A stretch of DNA of 64,000 nt, from positions 39,841 to 103,840 of the forward strand of contig NZ_JALLPL010000003.1 of assembly GCF_023276355.1 (NCBI RefSeq). Direction: 5' to 3'. Every line of letters begins with the position of its first letter. Positions within the stretch are counted from its first letter, which is position 1. The DNA is from Haloplanus sp. XH21. GTDB lineage: Archaea; Halobacteriota; Halobacteria; Halobacteriales; Haloferacaceae. Both the position numbers and the translations under genes were made by a program. The notes beneath the pieces are model-generated. The model made no database searches. It saw nothing but the letters and a program-made list of their open reading frames with translations, and was not told the origin of the DNA. Positions 1 through 9,019 of the stretch are shown here, one piece after another.

Positions 1-2700
1 GGTTTGAATCACCTCAAGCTGTCGCTCGGTTAGCTTGTCGAGGAATCTCGTATAGAGGTCGTGTGTCGCCGTCTGATCGAGCGTCTGTTTGGCGCGGAGT
101 TCAACAGTGGAGACTGTCTCGCGGACGAGCTGTGAGATCGTCCGGACGTCGATACTGTCTGGGATATCGATAACGAGCGTCGTCGTGGTCGGATCAGCGG
201 TGGCTTCGCGGAACACAGCACCATGATCGGCCAGCTCCAAGGCGAGAAACGGCTGCGTGAGCCGGAGTCGCAGAACGCCGCCCACATCCTCGGCACTGAT
301 CGTCTGGACCTCATCGATAGCAACAAGCTGCGAGGCGGCTTCTACGACGTCCTCTAGAGATACGCCTTCGACGGTGACGAACACGTAACTTCCTTCCGTA
401 GATTGCTGGACTCCACCCTGGTACGAGAGAGTGCACCCTGCGTCCTGCGCGAGCCGTGAGAGGACGAATGTCGGATCATCGATTGCGAACTCGACACGCG
501 TCATCGATGTCGTGAGGAGTGCATTCTTTCGTTCGATCGCACTGAGGGCAGAGGCGATGGTTTCGCCGAGTTCGGCTAGAACGGCGTTCGTCGTGTCGTC
601 GAACGCGTCCCGAGTCGGTGCGTAGACCGTCAGTACCCCGTGTGTGAGGTCATTGTATATGAGGGGAATGCTCAGTACAGAGAGGTAGTCGCGAGCGAGT
701 GCGTCTTTACGCCACTGGTCGTCACGGAGACCGGCAGCGACGTTTGTTACCATCGTCACGTCGCCAGTGGTCGCGGTTTGTGCGGCTGGCTCTCCATTTG
801 CCCCGTTGACTGCAAACGATTGGCTATCCAGATAGCCCTGTTCGAAGCCTGCCCAGGCCCGTAGCTCAATGGTGTCGGTCGCCGGGTTAACCGTACCTAT
901 CCAAGCGAATCTGAATCGATCATCGGCGGTCAATAGCTCACAGACCGTATGATCAATCTCCTCTTGTGTTTCGGCTTGCACGATCGCCTGATCGATCTCT
1001 CGAATCGTCTCATTTATGCGGTTTAGAGCGGTGAGCTGTTCGTTTTTCCGTTGGAGTGTTCGGTCCTGTTCGCGGAGTTGAGACTCTCGTGTGACGCGGT
1101 CGAGGGCTGCCTCGGCGGTTGCGGCGAGAAGATCTGCTAGTTCCCGAGTCACGTTGTCGAAGTCGCCAACGTGGTCTGAGCCAGCGACGAACACACCGTG
1201 GCTGCCGAGGGGAATGTAGGCTGCACTACGAAGATCAGTCGCTCGGTTTTCGAGTCGGTCTGCTTCGTGAACATCGTCGAAAAATAGCGCCTCGTCCTCA
1301 ACGAAACTATAACTCGGAAGCGTTTCGCCGTCGGCGCGAACGGCGGGAAGCGGTCCGTTGAGCTCTTTCATCGTCGCGGAGTGTCCTGCGGGCCGAAGTT
1401 CGTTGGCATCGGCATCGAAGAGATAGACTGCACTCGCATCCAGATTGAGGACACCCGGTGTGTCGTCGACGACGTGCTGGGCGATTTCTCGGTGCGTTTC
1501 GGCGTATAGGAAGTCTCGGGCGGTCTCCTGGAGGGTGGCGAGCGCTTCCTCGCGTTGTTTGCGTTTCGTGATATCCCGGCAGCTGAAGAGGTGTTTCCCG
1601 TCCTGAATCGAGACTTCGCGAACGTTAACCAAAAGCGTGTGTTCGCGACCAGCCTTGTCCGTTGCCGTAGTTTCAATGTTCTTGAGCACACCGTCTTCCG
1701 CGAGTTCGTCACGGTCGAAGAGATCCTCTCCCAGAAGGTCGTCGATCGTCCCTTGATCGTGAATTTCGTCAGCCGTGTAGCCGAATATGAAGTGGACGTT
1801 CGGACAGACGTACGTGTACTCACCGTCCTCGTCTGTGATGAGGACGGTATCGGTCATATTGTTAAGGGTGATTCGATGAAGTTCCTCTGATTTACGGAGA
1901 TCGCGTTCGAGGGCGACACGATCGGTTATATCGACGCCTTCAACGACGATCGAGACGAGCTCCCCGCGTTCGTTCTCAACTGGACGCACGGAGAGGTCGA
2001 TAACACGTGGATCCTCAACGTGTGGCGGCTGTTTGACGACCACATTATCGAACTCTCCATCCCGTGCATTCTCCACAATCTGTTGGATGTCGGCGTTCGC
2101 TGCATCAGTTTGTGACCACCACGGAAGCGTCCAGAAGGGGTTACCGACAATTGCTTCGATGTCTGTATCGATCATCTCTCGTGCTGTTTCGTTCACCCGG
2201 GCGAGTGAACCGTCCGGGTCAAGTACCCACGTCGCAGTCCGTGAATCATTGAATATTGCGTCGAATTGTCTGGCACGCTCCCGTTGCGTGGTTGAGCGCT
2301 GTGCGGACCGGACGGCTCGCTCAGTTCGTTTAATGAGTTCGTCGGTCATCTGTTCGACTGACTCCGTGAGCGCGATGTAATCAGTGACACCAGCCTCGAT
2401 AGCCTCGCTAGCGATTGCTTCGCTCCCGTCCGAAGTACCTAGTAGTACTGGAAGCGTCGTAGTCTCGTTACGGATCTCTCTAAGCAGTTCGAGTCCAACT
2501 GTCTCTTCCAGCGCGTATTCGGTGATGAGACAATCCGTATCTTGGTTCCGGACGACATCGATTGCCTTTGCCTTCGTTTGAACCCGGTTTACAGTCGCAT
2601 CAGTCCGTGTCTGGAGCGTCTCGTCGAGTTGTATGATCCAGTCACTTGCCCCGACCAGCAACACTACCGATGAATCGAGGACTATCGTGGAGGCGGTCAT
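1..2700 (-). CDS. Bacterio-opsin-activator-type multidomain sensor/regulator (3' end off window)
   Basis: One uninterrupted minus-strand frame runs from the ATG at 2700 to base 1 and leaves the window, giving at least 900 residues. Residues 1-125 resemble a response-regulator receiver domain, with a degenerate phospho-acceptor region. PAS-like domains follow near 145-255 and 281-395, GAF-like domains near 405-540 and 560-710, then a bacterio-opsin-activator region. The last visible residues (TERQLEVIQT, near 890) begin the HTH_10 DNA-binding domain typical of haloarchaeal Bat proteins. Proteins of this build are cytoplasmic sensors that activate transcription in response to redox, light or small ligands; the signal here cannot be read. 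It has no operon partner in the window. Confidence 0.9.
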   Translation of the reverse strand, partial: MTASTIVLDSSVVLLVGASDWIIQLDETLQTRTDATVNRVQTKAKAIDVVRNQDTDCLITEYALEETVGLELLREIRNETTTLPVLLGTSDGSEAIASEAIEAGVTDYIALTESVEQMTDELIKRTERAVRSAQRSTTQRERARQFDAIFNDSRTATWVLDPDGSLARVNETAREMIDTDIEAIVGNPFWTLPWWSQTDAANADIQQIVENARDGEFDNVVVKQPPHVEDPRVIDLSVRPVENERGELVSIVVEGVDITDRVALERDLRKSEELHRITLNNMTDTVLITDEDGEYTYVCPNVHFIFGYTADEIHDQGTIDDLLGEDLFDRDELAEDGVLKNIETTATDKAGREHTLLVNVREVSIQDGKHLFSCRDITKRKQREEALATLQETARDFLYAETHREIAQHVVDDTPGVLNLDASAVYLFDADANELRPAGHSATMKELNGPLPAVRADGETLPSYSFVEDEALFFDDVHEADRLENRATDLRSAAYIPLGSHGVFVAGSDHVGDFDNVTRELADLLAATAEAALDRVTRESQLREQDRTLQRKNEQLTALNRINETIREIDQAIVQAETQEEIDHTVCELLTADDRFRFAWIGTVNPATDTIELRAWAGFEQGYLDSQSFAVNGANGEPAAQTATTGDVTMVTNVAAGLRDDQWRKDALARDYLSVLSIPLIYNDLTHGVLTVYAPTRDAFDDTTNAVLAELGETIASALSAIERKNALLTTSMTRVEFAIDDPTFVLSRLAQDAGCTLSYQGGVQQSTEGSYVFVTVEGVSLEDVVEAASQLVAIDEVQTISAEDVGGVLRLRLTQPFLALELADHGAVFREATADPTTTTLVIDIPDSIDVRTISQLVRETVSTVELRAKQTLDQTATHDLYTRFLDKLTERQLEVIQT

Positions 2701-3058
2701 TAGTCGAACAGAGAGAGAAAACTGCTCTCATCCTCGATACTGATTTGCGCTTGAGTCCTGCTTTGCAGATGGAGTTGCTCAGAATGAATGTACATGTCTT
2801 ATTTACTATCAAACTCCCATCTGATAAAGAAGTTTTTTATCTAACCCCTGAAGGTATGAGGAGCGACACGTAACCTGGAGATACGCTCATCGGGACTCGT
2901 CTCACCCGATCTCTGCGGGCCACATTCCGACCACACTCTCGAGTAATGCCTACCCGACCTACTACACCCACTCCGAAGACTCCAGAAGCAACGACCCGAA
3001 ACAGAAGACTCAGTCGGTATGGGGGATCGTCATTGGAGCGAGTCTCGTTTCGACAGGA

Positions 3059-3379
3059 TTGGCTGCCTATCTTGATACGTCGACAACAATCGAAGCAGGC
3101 ATACGAGCCCACGAACAGTCCCAATTTGACGCAGCACGCTCTACATTAACTGAAGCCCGTGAGTCACTATCTACAGGGATTCCACGAACGGAATTCTCCT
3201 ACCGGTTGTACAACGCCGGGTTCTCGCTTGAACAATATGCGGCAGTGTTGAGCCTTCGTCGTGAAGGCGTATCGAAACTCCTCAGTGTCTGTGATGAGTC
3301 TGTCCCTGAACAACAGAGACAGACTGTAACTGATACGGCTCTCGATCACTTCTTCGAAGCACGTCGAATCGTGAGTTGA
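3059..3379 (+). CDS. Small membrane-anchored helical protein, possibly 5'-damaged
   Basis: The 106-residue frame starts at a TTG, but convincing coding sequence continues upstream in the same frame to about 2850 without any ATG or GTG. That upstream part contains a hydrophobic stretch (VWGIVIGASLVSTGLAAY) that would be a single membrane anchor. The soluble part is helical and TPR-like (IRAHEQSQFDAARSTLTEA near residue 12). Either it starts at an unusual codon or its 5' end is lost or frameshifted near the ATG at 2855, whose own frame stops after five codons. No function is recognised. Upstream lies the divergent Bat-type regulator. Confidence 0.5.
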   Translation: MAAYLDTSTTIEAGIRAHEQSQFDAARSTLTEARESLSTGIPRTEFSYRLYNAGFSLEQYAAVLSLRREGVSKLLSVCDESVPEQQRQTVTDTALDHFFEARRIVS

Positions 3380-3571
3380 CGAATCCTTCAAGGAATAGGT
3401 AGACACTCTCGAGTTGCACACTGATTCTCCGGTCTCCAACAGAATAACAGAGAAGTTCTTGAGGTTGTGGCTGCGCGCGCAGCGACGTAGGAGCGAGCAC
3501 GGAGCGGAGGGTGGGGCGGCGGGGTCTGGGTCGGTCCGGCACGTAGCAAAAAAGAAGGCTGCGGCGACTGG

Positions 3572-4480
3572 CTATTCCCACCACCGACCGCGCTCTGGGA
3601 AGTGGATTGTCGTCCACCCGGTCACGGCTAGGGAGACACGCCCCTCGTACCAGTTCCGAGCCGCCTTGTGAATGCGAATCCGCTCCCCTTCCTTAATCCA
3701 CGGTGCGTCCGATGCCTCCCAGATCGTCACGCGCGTTTTTCCACTGTCGTCCGCGATGAGCCCCACTTGGGCGATACTCGGATGCGAGGGATCCCATAAC
3801 GTTTCGACACGCCCTTCGATGCTCACTTCCTTGCGGTCGACGTCTTCAAGTTTCTCGATTGGAACGATCCGCCCAGGCGCCGTCTGCAACGCTTCGAACG
3901 TCCCGACAACTGCCGCCATCAGGCTCTTCCCACTGGCCACGGCTTCGCCCAATCGTCGCCCGATCATTGCTCGCGACCAGCCGTCCAACTGCGCCGCTAA
4001 GCGCTTCGCGTGTTTGTTCACCGCTGCCAACTCGTCTTGGTCGAGCCCCGCTCGGGGATCCGCCCGCTCCGGGTCTGCCATCATCGGATTCGCACTCGCA
4101 GCCCGTTTCTGAAACTCTGCACGCCGATTCGCACTTCACTTCACGGCCATCGTTCGCGACCGCTTTTCCCTACCCTCCTGCGTTCCCAGTTCGGCCTGGG
4201 CACTGATACGCTCCAGTTCGGCTTCCCGCGCCCGAATGCGCTCCTCCTGTTCGAGAGTGACACCGTGAATCCGGTTCTCGCTCGTGTCTGCGATTCCGTC
4301 CGGGTGGTTGGCATCCACCTTCGCCTGTATTTCCTGCTCAACTGTCGCCTCGAACTCCGCCGTCTCGTCGACAACCGGGAAGCCGTCTTCATCGACCGCC
4401 TGACCGCCCGCTTTCTCGAATGCCTGTTCATCCACCGTAACGACCTTGCGACTCGAGTTGGTACTAGACATTGGAATCAC
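3572..4480 (-). pseudogene. RPA-like OB-fold ssDNA-binding protein, split by in-frame TGA
   Basis: Two ORFs in one frame (start 4480, TGA at 4138-4136, then open to 3572) together form a protein of about 300 residues that I recognise from haloarchaeal plasmids as a DNA-binding protein. The first part is an acidic, coiled N-terminus; the second carries an OB fold (VSIEGRVETLWDPSHPSIAQ, then KTRVTIWEASD) ending in HFPERGRWWE. The reading resumes immediately after the TGA with SANRRAEFQKRAA, matching the family layout, so a CGA(Arg) to TGA change is the simplest explanation. The downstream half could also start at the ATG pair at 4084. A role in ssDNA binding during plasmid replication or repair is inferred. 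Confidence 0.75.
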
Positions 4481-5101
4481 TCACAAGGTGATTTCCGACG
4501 AAGGCGCTCACGCGCCGACACCGCGATGCTACCACATCGCGGTTTTCCGACGACAACGACCGACAGAACCATCTGCGCGCTCTCGCTCGCGCCTTCGCGA
4601 GCGCCCTCCCGGGCGCGAGCGAGAGCGCGCCTGCATGTGGTGGCCCCATCCAGCACCGCGCGCCGTCCTGCCGAGCGCAGCGAGGCAGGGCTTGGAAGAC
4701 GAACGGAGTGAGTCTTCCAGCGACCCGCCCAGAGCGAGCGACCAGCGGAGAAAGCGTGGGGGGTGAGCAGCCACGCCGCGCAACCCCCCGCGCTTTCCCG
4801 CTGGCGTCGAGGGCACATTCACTTTAGCCCGGAACGGGCGCGGGCGGTGCGGAGAGCGCCCGCATGCCCGGAATGGTCGGTCGCGAGCGACGCGGAGGGC
4901 GGCAGCGGCGAGCGGCGCGAGCGGCGCGAGCCGTTCGAGACACACCGGACAGCCGATATCGTCGATGGAGAACCAGGCCACTACCTGGCGGACTCAGAAA
5001 GGGCGAGACCGCCTCGACCGTCGCTCGACCCCGCAAGCACCGATTCCGACGAGGCGCGCAGCGTGGGTCGCGGGGCGTCGAGCGGCCGAGGGCTTTCGAC
5101 G
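4481..5101. other. GC-rich structured non-coding region upstream of the RPA-like gene
   Basis: About 620 bases of very GC-rich sequence without a convincing gene. Several inverted repeats are visible: CGCTCGC/GCGAGCG near 4583, GAAGAC/GTCTTC near 4697-4719, and a repeated GCGAGCGGCGCGAGC tract near 4905. Open frames here have low-complexity Arg/Ala/Ser composition unlike haloarchaeal proteins. It could be a long structured 5' leader of the minus-strand gene or a non-coding RNA. A TATA-like TTTACAA at 5109 belongs to the following plus-strand gene. Confidence 0.5.
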
Positions 5102-5140
5102 ATGATGCTTTACAATTGCGGGCTGGCTATCGGCACCCGA

Positions 5141-5662
5141 ATGTCTGGCCTGTATGATGCGATTATGTCGTGGGCTGCGGACAGTGAGTACATTGACCCC
5201 GAACACGTCTGGCCGCTCGGGATTGGCTCCATCGTCGTCATCGTTGCGCTCGTCGATGTCCGGGCCCTGGACCAACTTCTGGCGTCGCTTGACGGATTCA
5301 CGCAGCTACGACAGTTGCTGGTGATGGCACTGAAGGGGGTTGCCGCCGGGATGATTACGCACTTCGCCTACAGTACGAGCGACATCTCGTTTCGAAGCCG
5401 GCAGACACTCCAAAGCAAGGAACGGGCACTCCTGATCATTCTCAGCGTCGGTGTCGGCGCTGGCCTCCTGATTGACGTCGTCATTCCCCAGCTAGTGGAG
5501 CCCTTCCCGTTCGTCGTTGTCCAGACGACCGGCCTCCTGCTCGTGGTCGGTATGTGGTACCTGCATCTGCTGATCGAGAATTGGAAACTGTCGAACGAGT
5601 GGCCCCACGTACTAAGTGGGCTGCTCATCGCCTTCGGTCCCTATGTCCCATACCTGCTGTAG
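5141..5662 (+). CDS. Small multi-pass membrane protein
   Basis: The reading frame is open from 4763, but the upstream part is the Arg-rich GC tract and is probably untranslated. The ATG at 5141 gives 173 residues and lies about 29 bases after a TTTACAA box, as expected of a leaderless transcript; the ATG at 5102 is the alternative. Four hydrophobic segments are visible: LGIGSIVVIVALVDV, LVMALKGVAAGMITHF, ALLIILSVGVGAGLLIDVVI and VVVQTTGLLLVVGMWYLHLL. The family is not recognised; an inner-membrane hypothetical protein with unknown job. It is transcribed away from the RPA-like gene. Confidence 0.7.
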   Translation: MSGLYDAIMSWAADSEYIDPEHVWPLGIGSIVVIVALVDVRALDQLLASLDGFTQLRQLLVMALKGVAAGMITHFAYSTSDISFRSRQTLQSKERALLIILSVGVGAGLLIDVVIPQLVEPFPFVVVQTTGLLLVVGMWYLHLLIENWKLSNEWPHVLSGLLIAFGPYVPYLL

Positions 5663-5794
5663 GACGAAGACAGGGTATATCGCGGTGAATGGCCGTATTC
5701 GGGGCTATAGGAATCACTACAGGATTTGCTAACAACCACCGCTCCCGTCGGCACTGTCAGAAGCATCCCCCGGACGCTGCGGCAGGAATCAATC

Positions 5795-6127
5795 TCAATC
5801 GTCCTGTCGCGCATTTAGCCCTGCAAGGAATTGGCCGGCCGCCGTCCCGATTCGGACGCAGTCGACGTTGTCGACGTCAAGGTCCGCCGTCGCAGTTCGA
5901 AACGGATACTCCTCAACGAGAATCCGATGGATAACGGTCCGAATAGTCTCCGAACCATATCTGTCGACGACAGTCGCCATCGCTTCGTCCAGGTGGGCGT
6001 CTTGATGGTCCACTCGTGGGTTCTCCGCCCGCTCGAAGACGAGGTCGATGACGTCATCAACCGATGGATGCTCGGGGTTCCCGGTGCGCTCACGAACGTC
6101 ATAGAGGGGCTCAGCGTCGGTCATCAT
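5795..6127 (-). CDS. Hypothetical acidic protein
   Basis: A 110-residue acidic protein with haloarchaeal composition (MTDAEPLYDVRERTGNPEH, then helical FERAENPRVDHQDAHLDEA). Two consecutive ATGs open the frame; the start lies two bases after the stop of the upstream zinc-ribbon gene, so the two form an operon. No domain is recognised. The C-terminus AGQFLAGLNARQDD ends the frame before a 130-base gap. Confidence 0.75.
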   Translation of the reverse strand: MMTDAEPLYDVRERTGNPEHPSVDDVIDLVFERAENPRVDHQDAHLDEAMATVVDRYGSETIRTVIHRILVEEYPFRTATADLDVDNVDCVRIGTAAGQFLAGLNARQDD

Positions 6128-6129
6128 AC

Positions 6130-6483
6130 TTACTCCGTCACGTCCTCGTTCGTGTCTTCCGCCGCTAGCTCCAGCCGTCGCTGTCGACGAATCTCTGCGA
6201 GCGTGTCCTCCAGCGTCCCGAGAGCCTCGATGGCTTCGAGTTCATCGGTAATCTCTTCCAGAAGGCGGGCTCGCTCGATTGCGTCTGCATCGCCGGCGGT
6301 CGTCTCGATTGCCTCCACGCGGAGCCGGCGCTCCTCTTGCCACCCACAGTCCCAGCACGTCCGGACGACGTCGAGACGCTCGTCTTCAGCAGCTTCGAGA
6401 ACCGCGTCGGACAGTGACGTCGACGGCGGTCGGTCCGGCCCGACCTCGAGCGTGACCGGGCCACCGCACGCAGGACAGTCCAT
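6130..6483 (-). CDS. Zinc-ribbon protein with helical tail
   Basis: Starting at the ATG at 6483 gives a 117-residue protein opening with MDCPACGGPVTLEV and a second pair CWDCGWQEE around residue 45, a classic CxxC...CxxC zinc ribbon. The rest is a charged alpha-helical region (ERARLLEEITDELEAIEAL). Longer starts at 6510, 6516 and 6540 exist in frame. Such proteins may act as small nucleic-acid or protein adaptors; no specific function can be given. It is the first gene of a two-gene operon with the acidic protein that begins at 6127. Confidence 0.75.
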   Translation of the reverse strand: MDCPACGGPVTLEVGPDRPPSTSLSDAVLEAAEDERLDVVRTCWDCGWQEERRLRVEAIETTAGDADAIERARLLEEITDELEAIEALGTLEDTLAEIRRQRRLELAAEDTNEDVTE

Positions 6484-7119
6484 ATCCGACAGGATGCGCG
6501 CCGCGGTCATCAACATCAGGGGCCCATGAGATGGACTCACAGACAGAGCTGTCGAGGACCCGATCCCGATACCCCAGGCAGTTGGGAGGACGATCGCCCC
6601 GGTGACCCAGGAGACGAGACTGTGCTCTCAAACTGATACATTTCGGAGATCAGGACCCCAGAGATGGCCCCTCGGCCTGAGAGAGCCGGCGGCCTTCGCA
6701 CATTGCATATCGCCTCTTTCTTTGGACGAAAACCGCGATATGCAAACCGGAATAACGGTCTCAAATCGCAGAAGAACCCCGTCGGGCCAATTTGAGGCGG
6801 TAGAAAATGTCTCGACGAGCTGTCGGTTCACCACTATTTCGCTAAAATTGCTCGACCACGGGGTAAGCGGGGGGAATTCGGAGAGTACCAATGAGGAATA
6901 CGACTGGCCCTGTGTCAAGAACGCCTCGCTGGATGACCGCGCTCTCCCGGGAGATGGCGAAAGAAATCCCGATTCCAGCGAATTCGGGACGCTTAACCCA
7001 CTCAAAATTGCCCGACTGGGTTTCAATACAAGATCGACAGTACTACAGCCAATTCTCTCGATATCCTGAGAGGTCGGCCCGTTCACAGCCCGTGCTCGAC
7101 AGTGGACATATTCGGAGTG

Positions 7120-7160
7120 TTAACCAACAATCCGAATCGAAAGGAGAGCTTGTTGGTTAA
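7120..7160. repeat. Inverted repeat TTAACCAACAA / TTGTTGGTTAA
   Basis: Perfect 11-base arms at 7120-7130 and 7150-7160 with a 19-base spacer. The same arms, with similar spacing, occur at 8275-8312, 24707-24748 and 27264-27304. Each could be an operator or replicon-specific protein-binding site. Confidence 0.7.
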
Positions 7161-7165
7161 TGATT

Positions 7166-7193
7166 ACCCCCTCCACTGTTTCCGAAGCTTTCG
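7166..7193 (+). repeat. Origin-recognition-like box, satellite copy
   Basis: CCTCCACTGTTTCCGAAGCT here matches the repeats clustered around the orc1/cdc6 gene near 35.8-38.1 kb. It lies directly after the TTGTTGGTTAA arm, the same arrangement as at 8304-8347. Confidence 0.65.
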
Positions 7194-7274
7194 TTTCATC
7201 GACCATCCGAGCAGATCGTTTCCAGTGACTCCAAGAAATTACGAGGAAGCATCGACACAGAAGCAGGAAGGATA

Positions 7275-8180
7275 CTATCTGTGCTGCTGGAGGACCTGGA
7301 GTGCAGTACTGAGCCGGCCGATGTATTCGTCGGGTGGGAACCGCCACCAGACTTGCCCACTCATATGCGCTAAGGGAAGCACGTAGGTATCGACGGGGTC
7401 ACTGATCCGATGCAGCGTGCCGTGAATGTCCATCACACTAGCTGGATCGGCATCCGTCTCTACAACGGGTTCCGGTGACGTGTGCCGGCGAAGTGCCGGC
7501 CACGCGTTGCCACCAAAGGTGAACACCACCTCGGGATCGAGCGCTTGGAGTTCCCGCTCGAGCAGTGCGTGATACGATACACGTTCCTCGCTCGTTCCAA
7601 ACCCGTCGACACGGTATTTCACTACGTCTCCGAGGTAGAAGTCGTGGTAGAACTGCCCAGAGGCGACGTACTGGTGCCAGCCATTAGGGAGCGAGATGAG
7701 ATCGTGGTGCGCAAGCGTCTCGAAGAATCGTTCGGTGAAATCGGCGTTGCGACCGGTCAGCCAGCTCTGTCCGAACGCCCGGTAGACACCAATCTGATCG
7801 CGGGCAGCACAGTCGCCTGCAAGCGGATTGTGGGGCCGCAACTCCGAGAGATGTCGCTCGTGGAGGTTCCCCGGATCCTGGACCAGCAACACGTAATCCG
7901 GATCGTCAGTTTCCCAGTCGTAGTAGAATGTGTACGAGAGACGCCTGCAAACCTCTGCTTGAACGGGGAAGCCTGCCTGTGACAGGACCGACTCGATATC
8001 GTCGATGGCTGACTCCTGTAACGTTTGTAACCCGGGCTGCGGTGGTTGGTCAATCAGAGAAAGAAGATCGCGAGCCGTCGTCTCGTCCATTTGTGGATGA
8101 ATGATCTCGTGCCCTCCAATTGAGACTTTGGGCGTGGGCGATACAAAATACGACGGCGACAAGCGGTCGGAAACCGTCAC
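7275..8180 (-). CDS. Uracil-DNA-glycosylase-like protein
   Basis: A 301-residue protein with features of the uracil-DNA-glycosylase superfamily fold: YVLLVQDPGN near residue 96, VVFTFGGNAWPALR near 217, and VLPLAHMSGQVWWRFP near 268, where the family places its C-terminal active-site loop. These enzymes remove uracil or related bases from DNA in the cytoplasm; catalysis by this divergent member is an inference. The ATG at 8180 is used; 8090 is an alternative. It stands alone, bracketed by two origin-like boxes. Confidence 0.65.
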   Translation of the reverse strand: MTVSDRLSPSYFVSPTPKVSIGGHEIIHPQMDETTARDLLSLIDQPPQPGLQTLQESAIDDIESVLSQAGFPVQAEVCRRLSYTFYYDWETDDPDYVLLVQDPGNLHERHLSELRPHNPLAGDCAARDQIGVYRAFGQSWLTGRNADFTERFFETLAHHDLISLPNGWHQYVASGQFYHDFYLGDVVKYRVDGFGTSEERVSYHALLERELQALDPEVVFTFGGNAWPALRRHTSPEPVVETDADPASVMDIHGTLHRISDPVDTYVLPLAHMSGQVWWRFPPDEYIGRLSTALQVLQQHR

Positions 8181-8491
8181 TACCCACAGCCCACTGAGTT
8201 CTATAGAGGAATAGCTATAGGATATTTTATAGAGATTACTATAGCAATTACGAGAGTAGATCGTATCGCGACGATAACCAACAGAACGGGTCGGATCGGG
8301 GGGTGTTGGTTAATCAGAGGAAGCCCCTCCATCGTTTCCGGAGCTTTGACTAACTCCGATAATCCGAGATCACCTTCCTGTACGCTGGACAAAAACAACT
8401 CACAGGCTCGACCAAGCCCGTGAAGGTGACCTGAATAGGCCTATTCTACCGGTATCTTTATTTAACAGATGCGACTTCGTTGCAGTCCGAC
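8181..8491. promoter_or_regulatory. Intergenic region with CTATAG sites, paired repeat and origin-like box
   Basis: Holds three CTATAG hexamers (8201, 8215, 8239), a TAACCAACA/TGTTGGTTA repeat (8275-8283 and 8304-8312) and a box CCCCTCCATCGTTTCCGGAG at about 8323-8347 matching the origin repeats. A TTTATTTAA box near 8458 should drive the gene at 8492. Confidence 0.6.
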
Positions 8492-8974
8492 ATGTACGGG
8501 GAACTCGGTCGAGGCGATTGGCGGAACGGGATTACCCAACTCAATATCGTGGATGGCAATACCGTCGAGCCAGTTCAAGACTATGCAAAAGCGGAAGTCG
8601 GCTACGAATTCCGATCCAAATTCAAAGATGAGACCCGAAACCCACCAGCCGTCCGATTCACACCGGCAGAACTCCGGGCAATGATTGAGCAAATCAAATC
8701 TGAGGTTGACGATCCCTTTGCTGCGCCGGACTTCGAACCGCTTCGTGGCTGGCTCGAGACACACGGTGACGATGTTATCGCTGAGGTCGGTCACGAGGAC
8801 AGTCTTCGCAAACAGTTCCGGATGAAATGGAATGACGACACTGGAACCCCGTATCTCAAAGTTCAACGCCGTCGCCAGGACAGCAAGACTGGGGACGATT
8901 CTTGGCTGATCTCGTCACCGACACTTGGGCCGGGCGAGTTTGAGGGAGTCTTCGAGGACGTTTTCGTACCATAA
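8492..8974 (+). CDS. Hypothetical protein
   Basis: A 160-residue acidic protein starting MYGELGRGDWRNGITQLNI. The ATG at 8492 is chosen because a TTTATTTAA box about 30 bases upstream fits leaderless transcription; the frame extends to a TTG at 8480. The centre is helical (FTPAELRAMIEQIKSEVDD) and the C-terminus beta-rich (PYLKVQRRRQDSK). No domain is recognised. The downstream gene is convergent, with only about 45 bases between the stops. Confidence 0.75.
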   Translation: MYGELGRGDWRNGITQLNIVDGNTVEPVQDYAKAEVGYEFRSKFKDETRNPPAVRFTPAELRAMIEQIKSEVDDPFAAPDFEPLRGWLETHGDDVIAEVGHEDSLRKQFRMKWNDDTGTPYLKVQRRRQDSKTGDDSWLISSPTLGPGEFEGVFEDVFVP

Positions 8975-9019
8975 CAGCTCCAAAATCACCTATGTACAGT
9001 GTCGACAATAACGCCGCAT

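Larger units (their letters stand above)
6541..7274. other. Gene-poor region with origin-like box and paired repeat
   Basis: Opposing open frames of about 150 codons exist on both strands (6602-7069 and 6628-7086), but both are Ser/Arg-rich and not acidic, unlike real genes here. The region does hold the paired repeat at 7120-7160 and an origin-like box at 7166-7193. I see no gene. Confidence 0.5.

Noticed and set aside
4010..4711. 233-codon plus-strand ORF
   Set aside because: Antisense shadow of the split RPA-like gene and the GC-rich leader; Arg/Ser/Leu composition.
6602..7086. Overlapping ORFs of about 150 codons on both strands
   Set aside because: Ser/Arg-rich, not acidic, no start context; typical of GC-skewed non-coding sequence.
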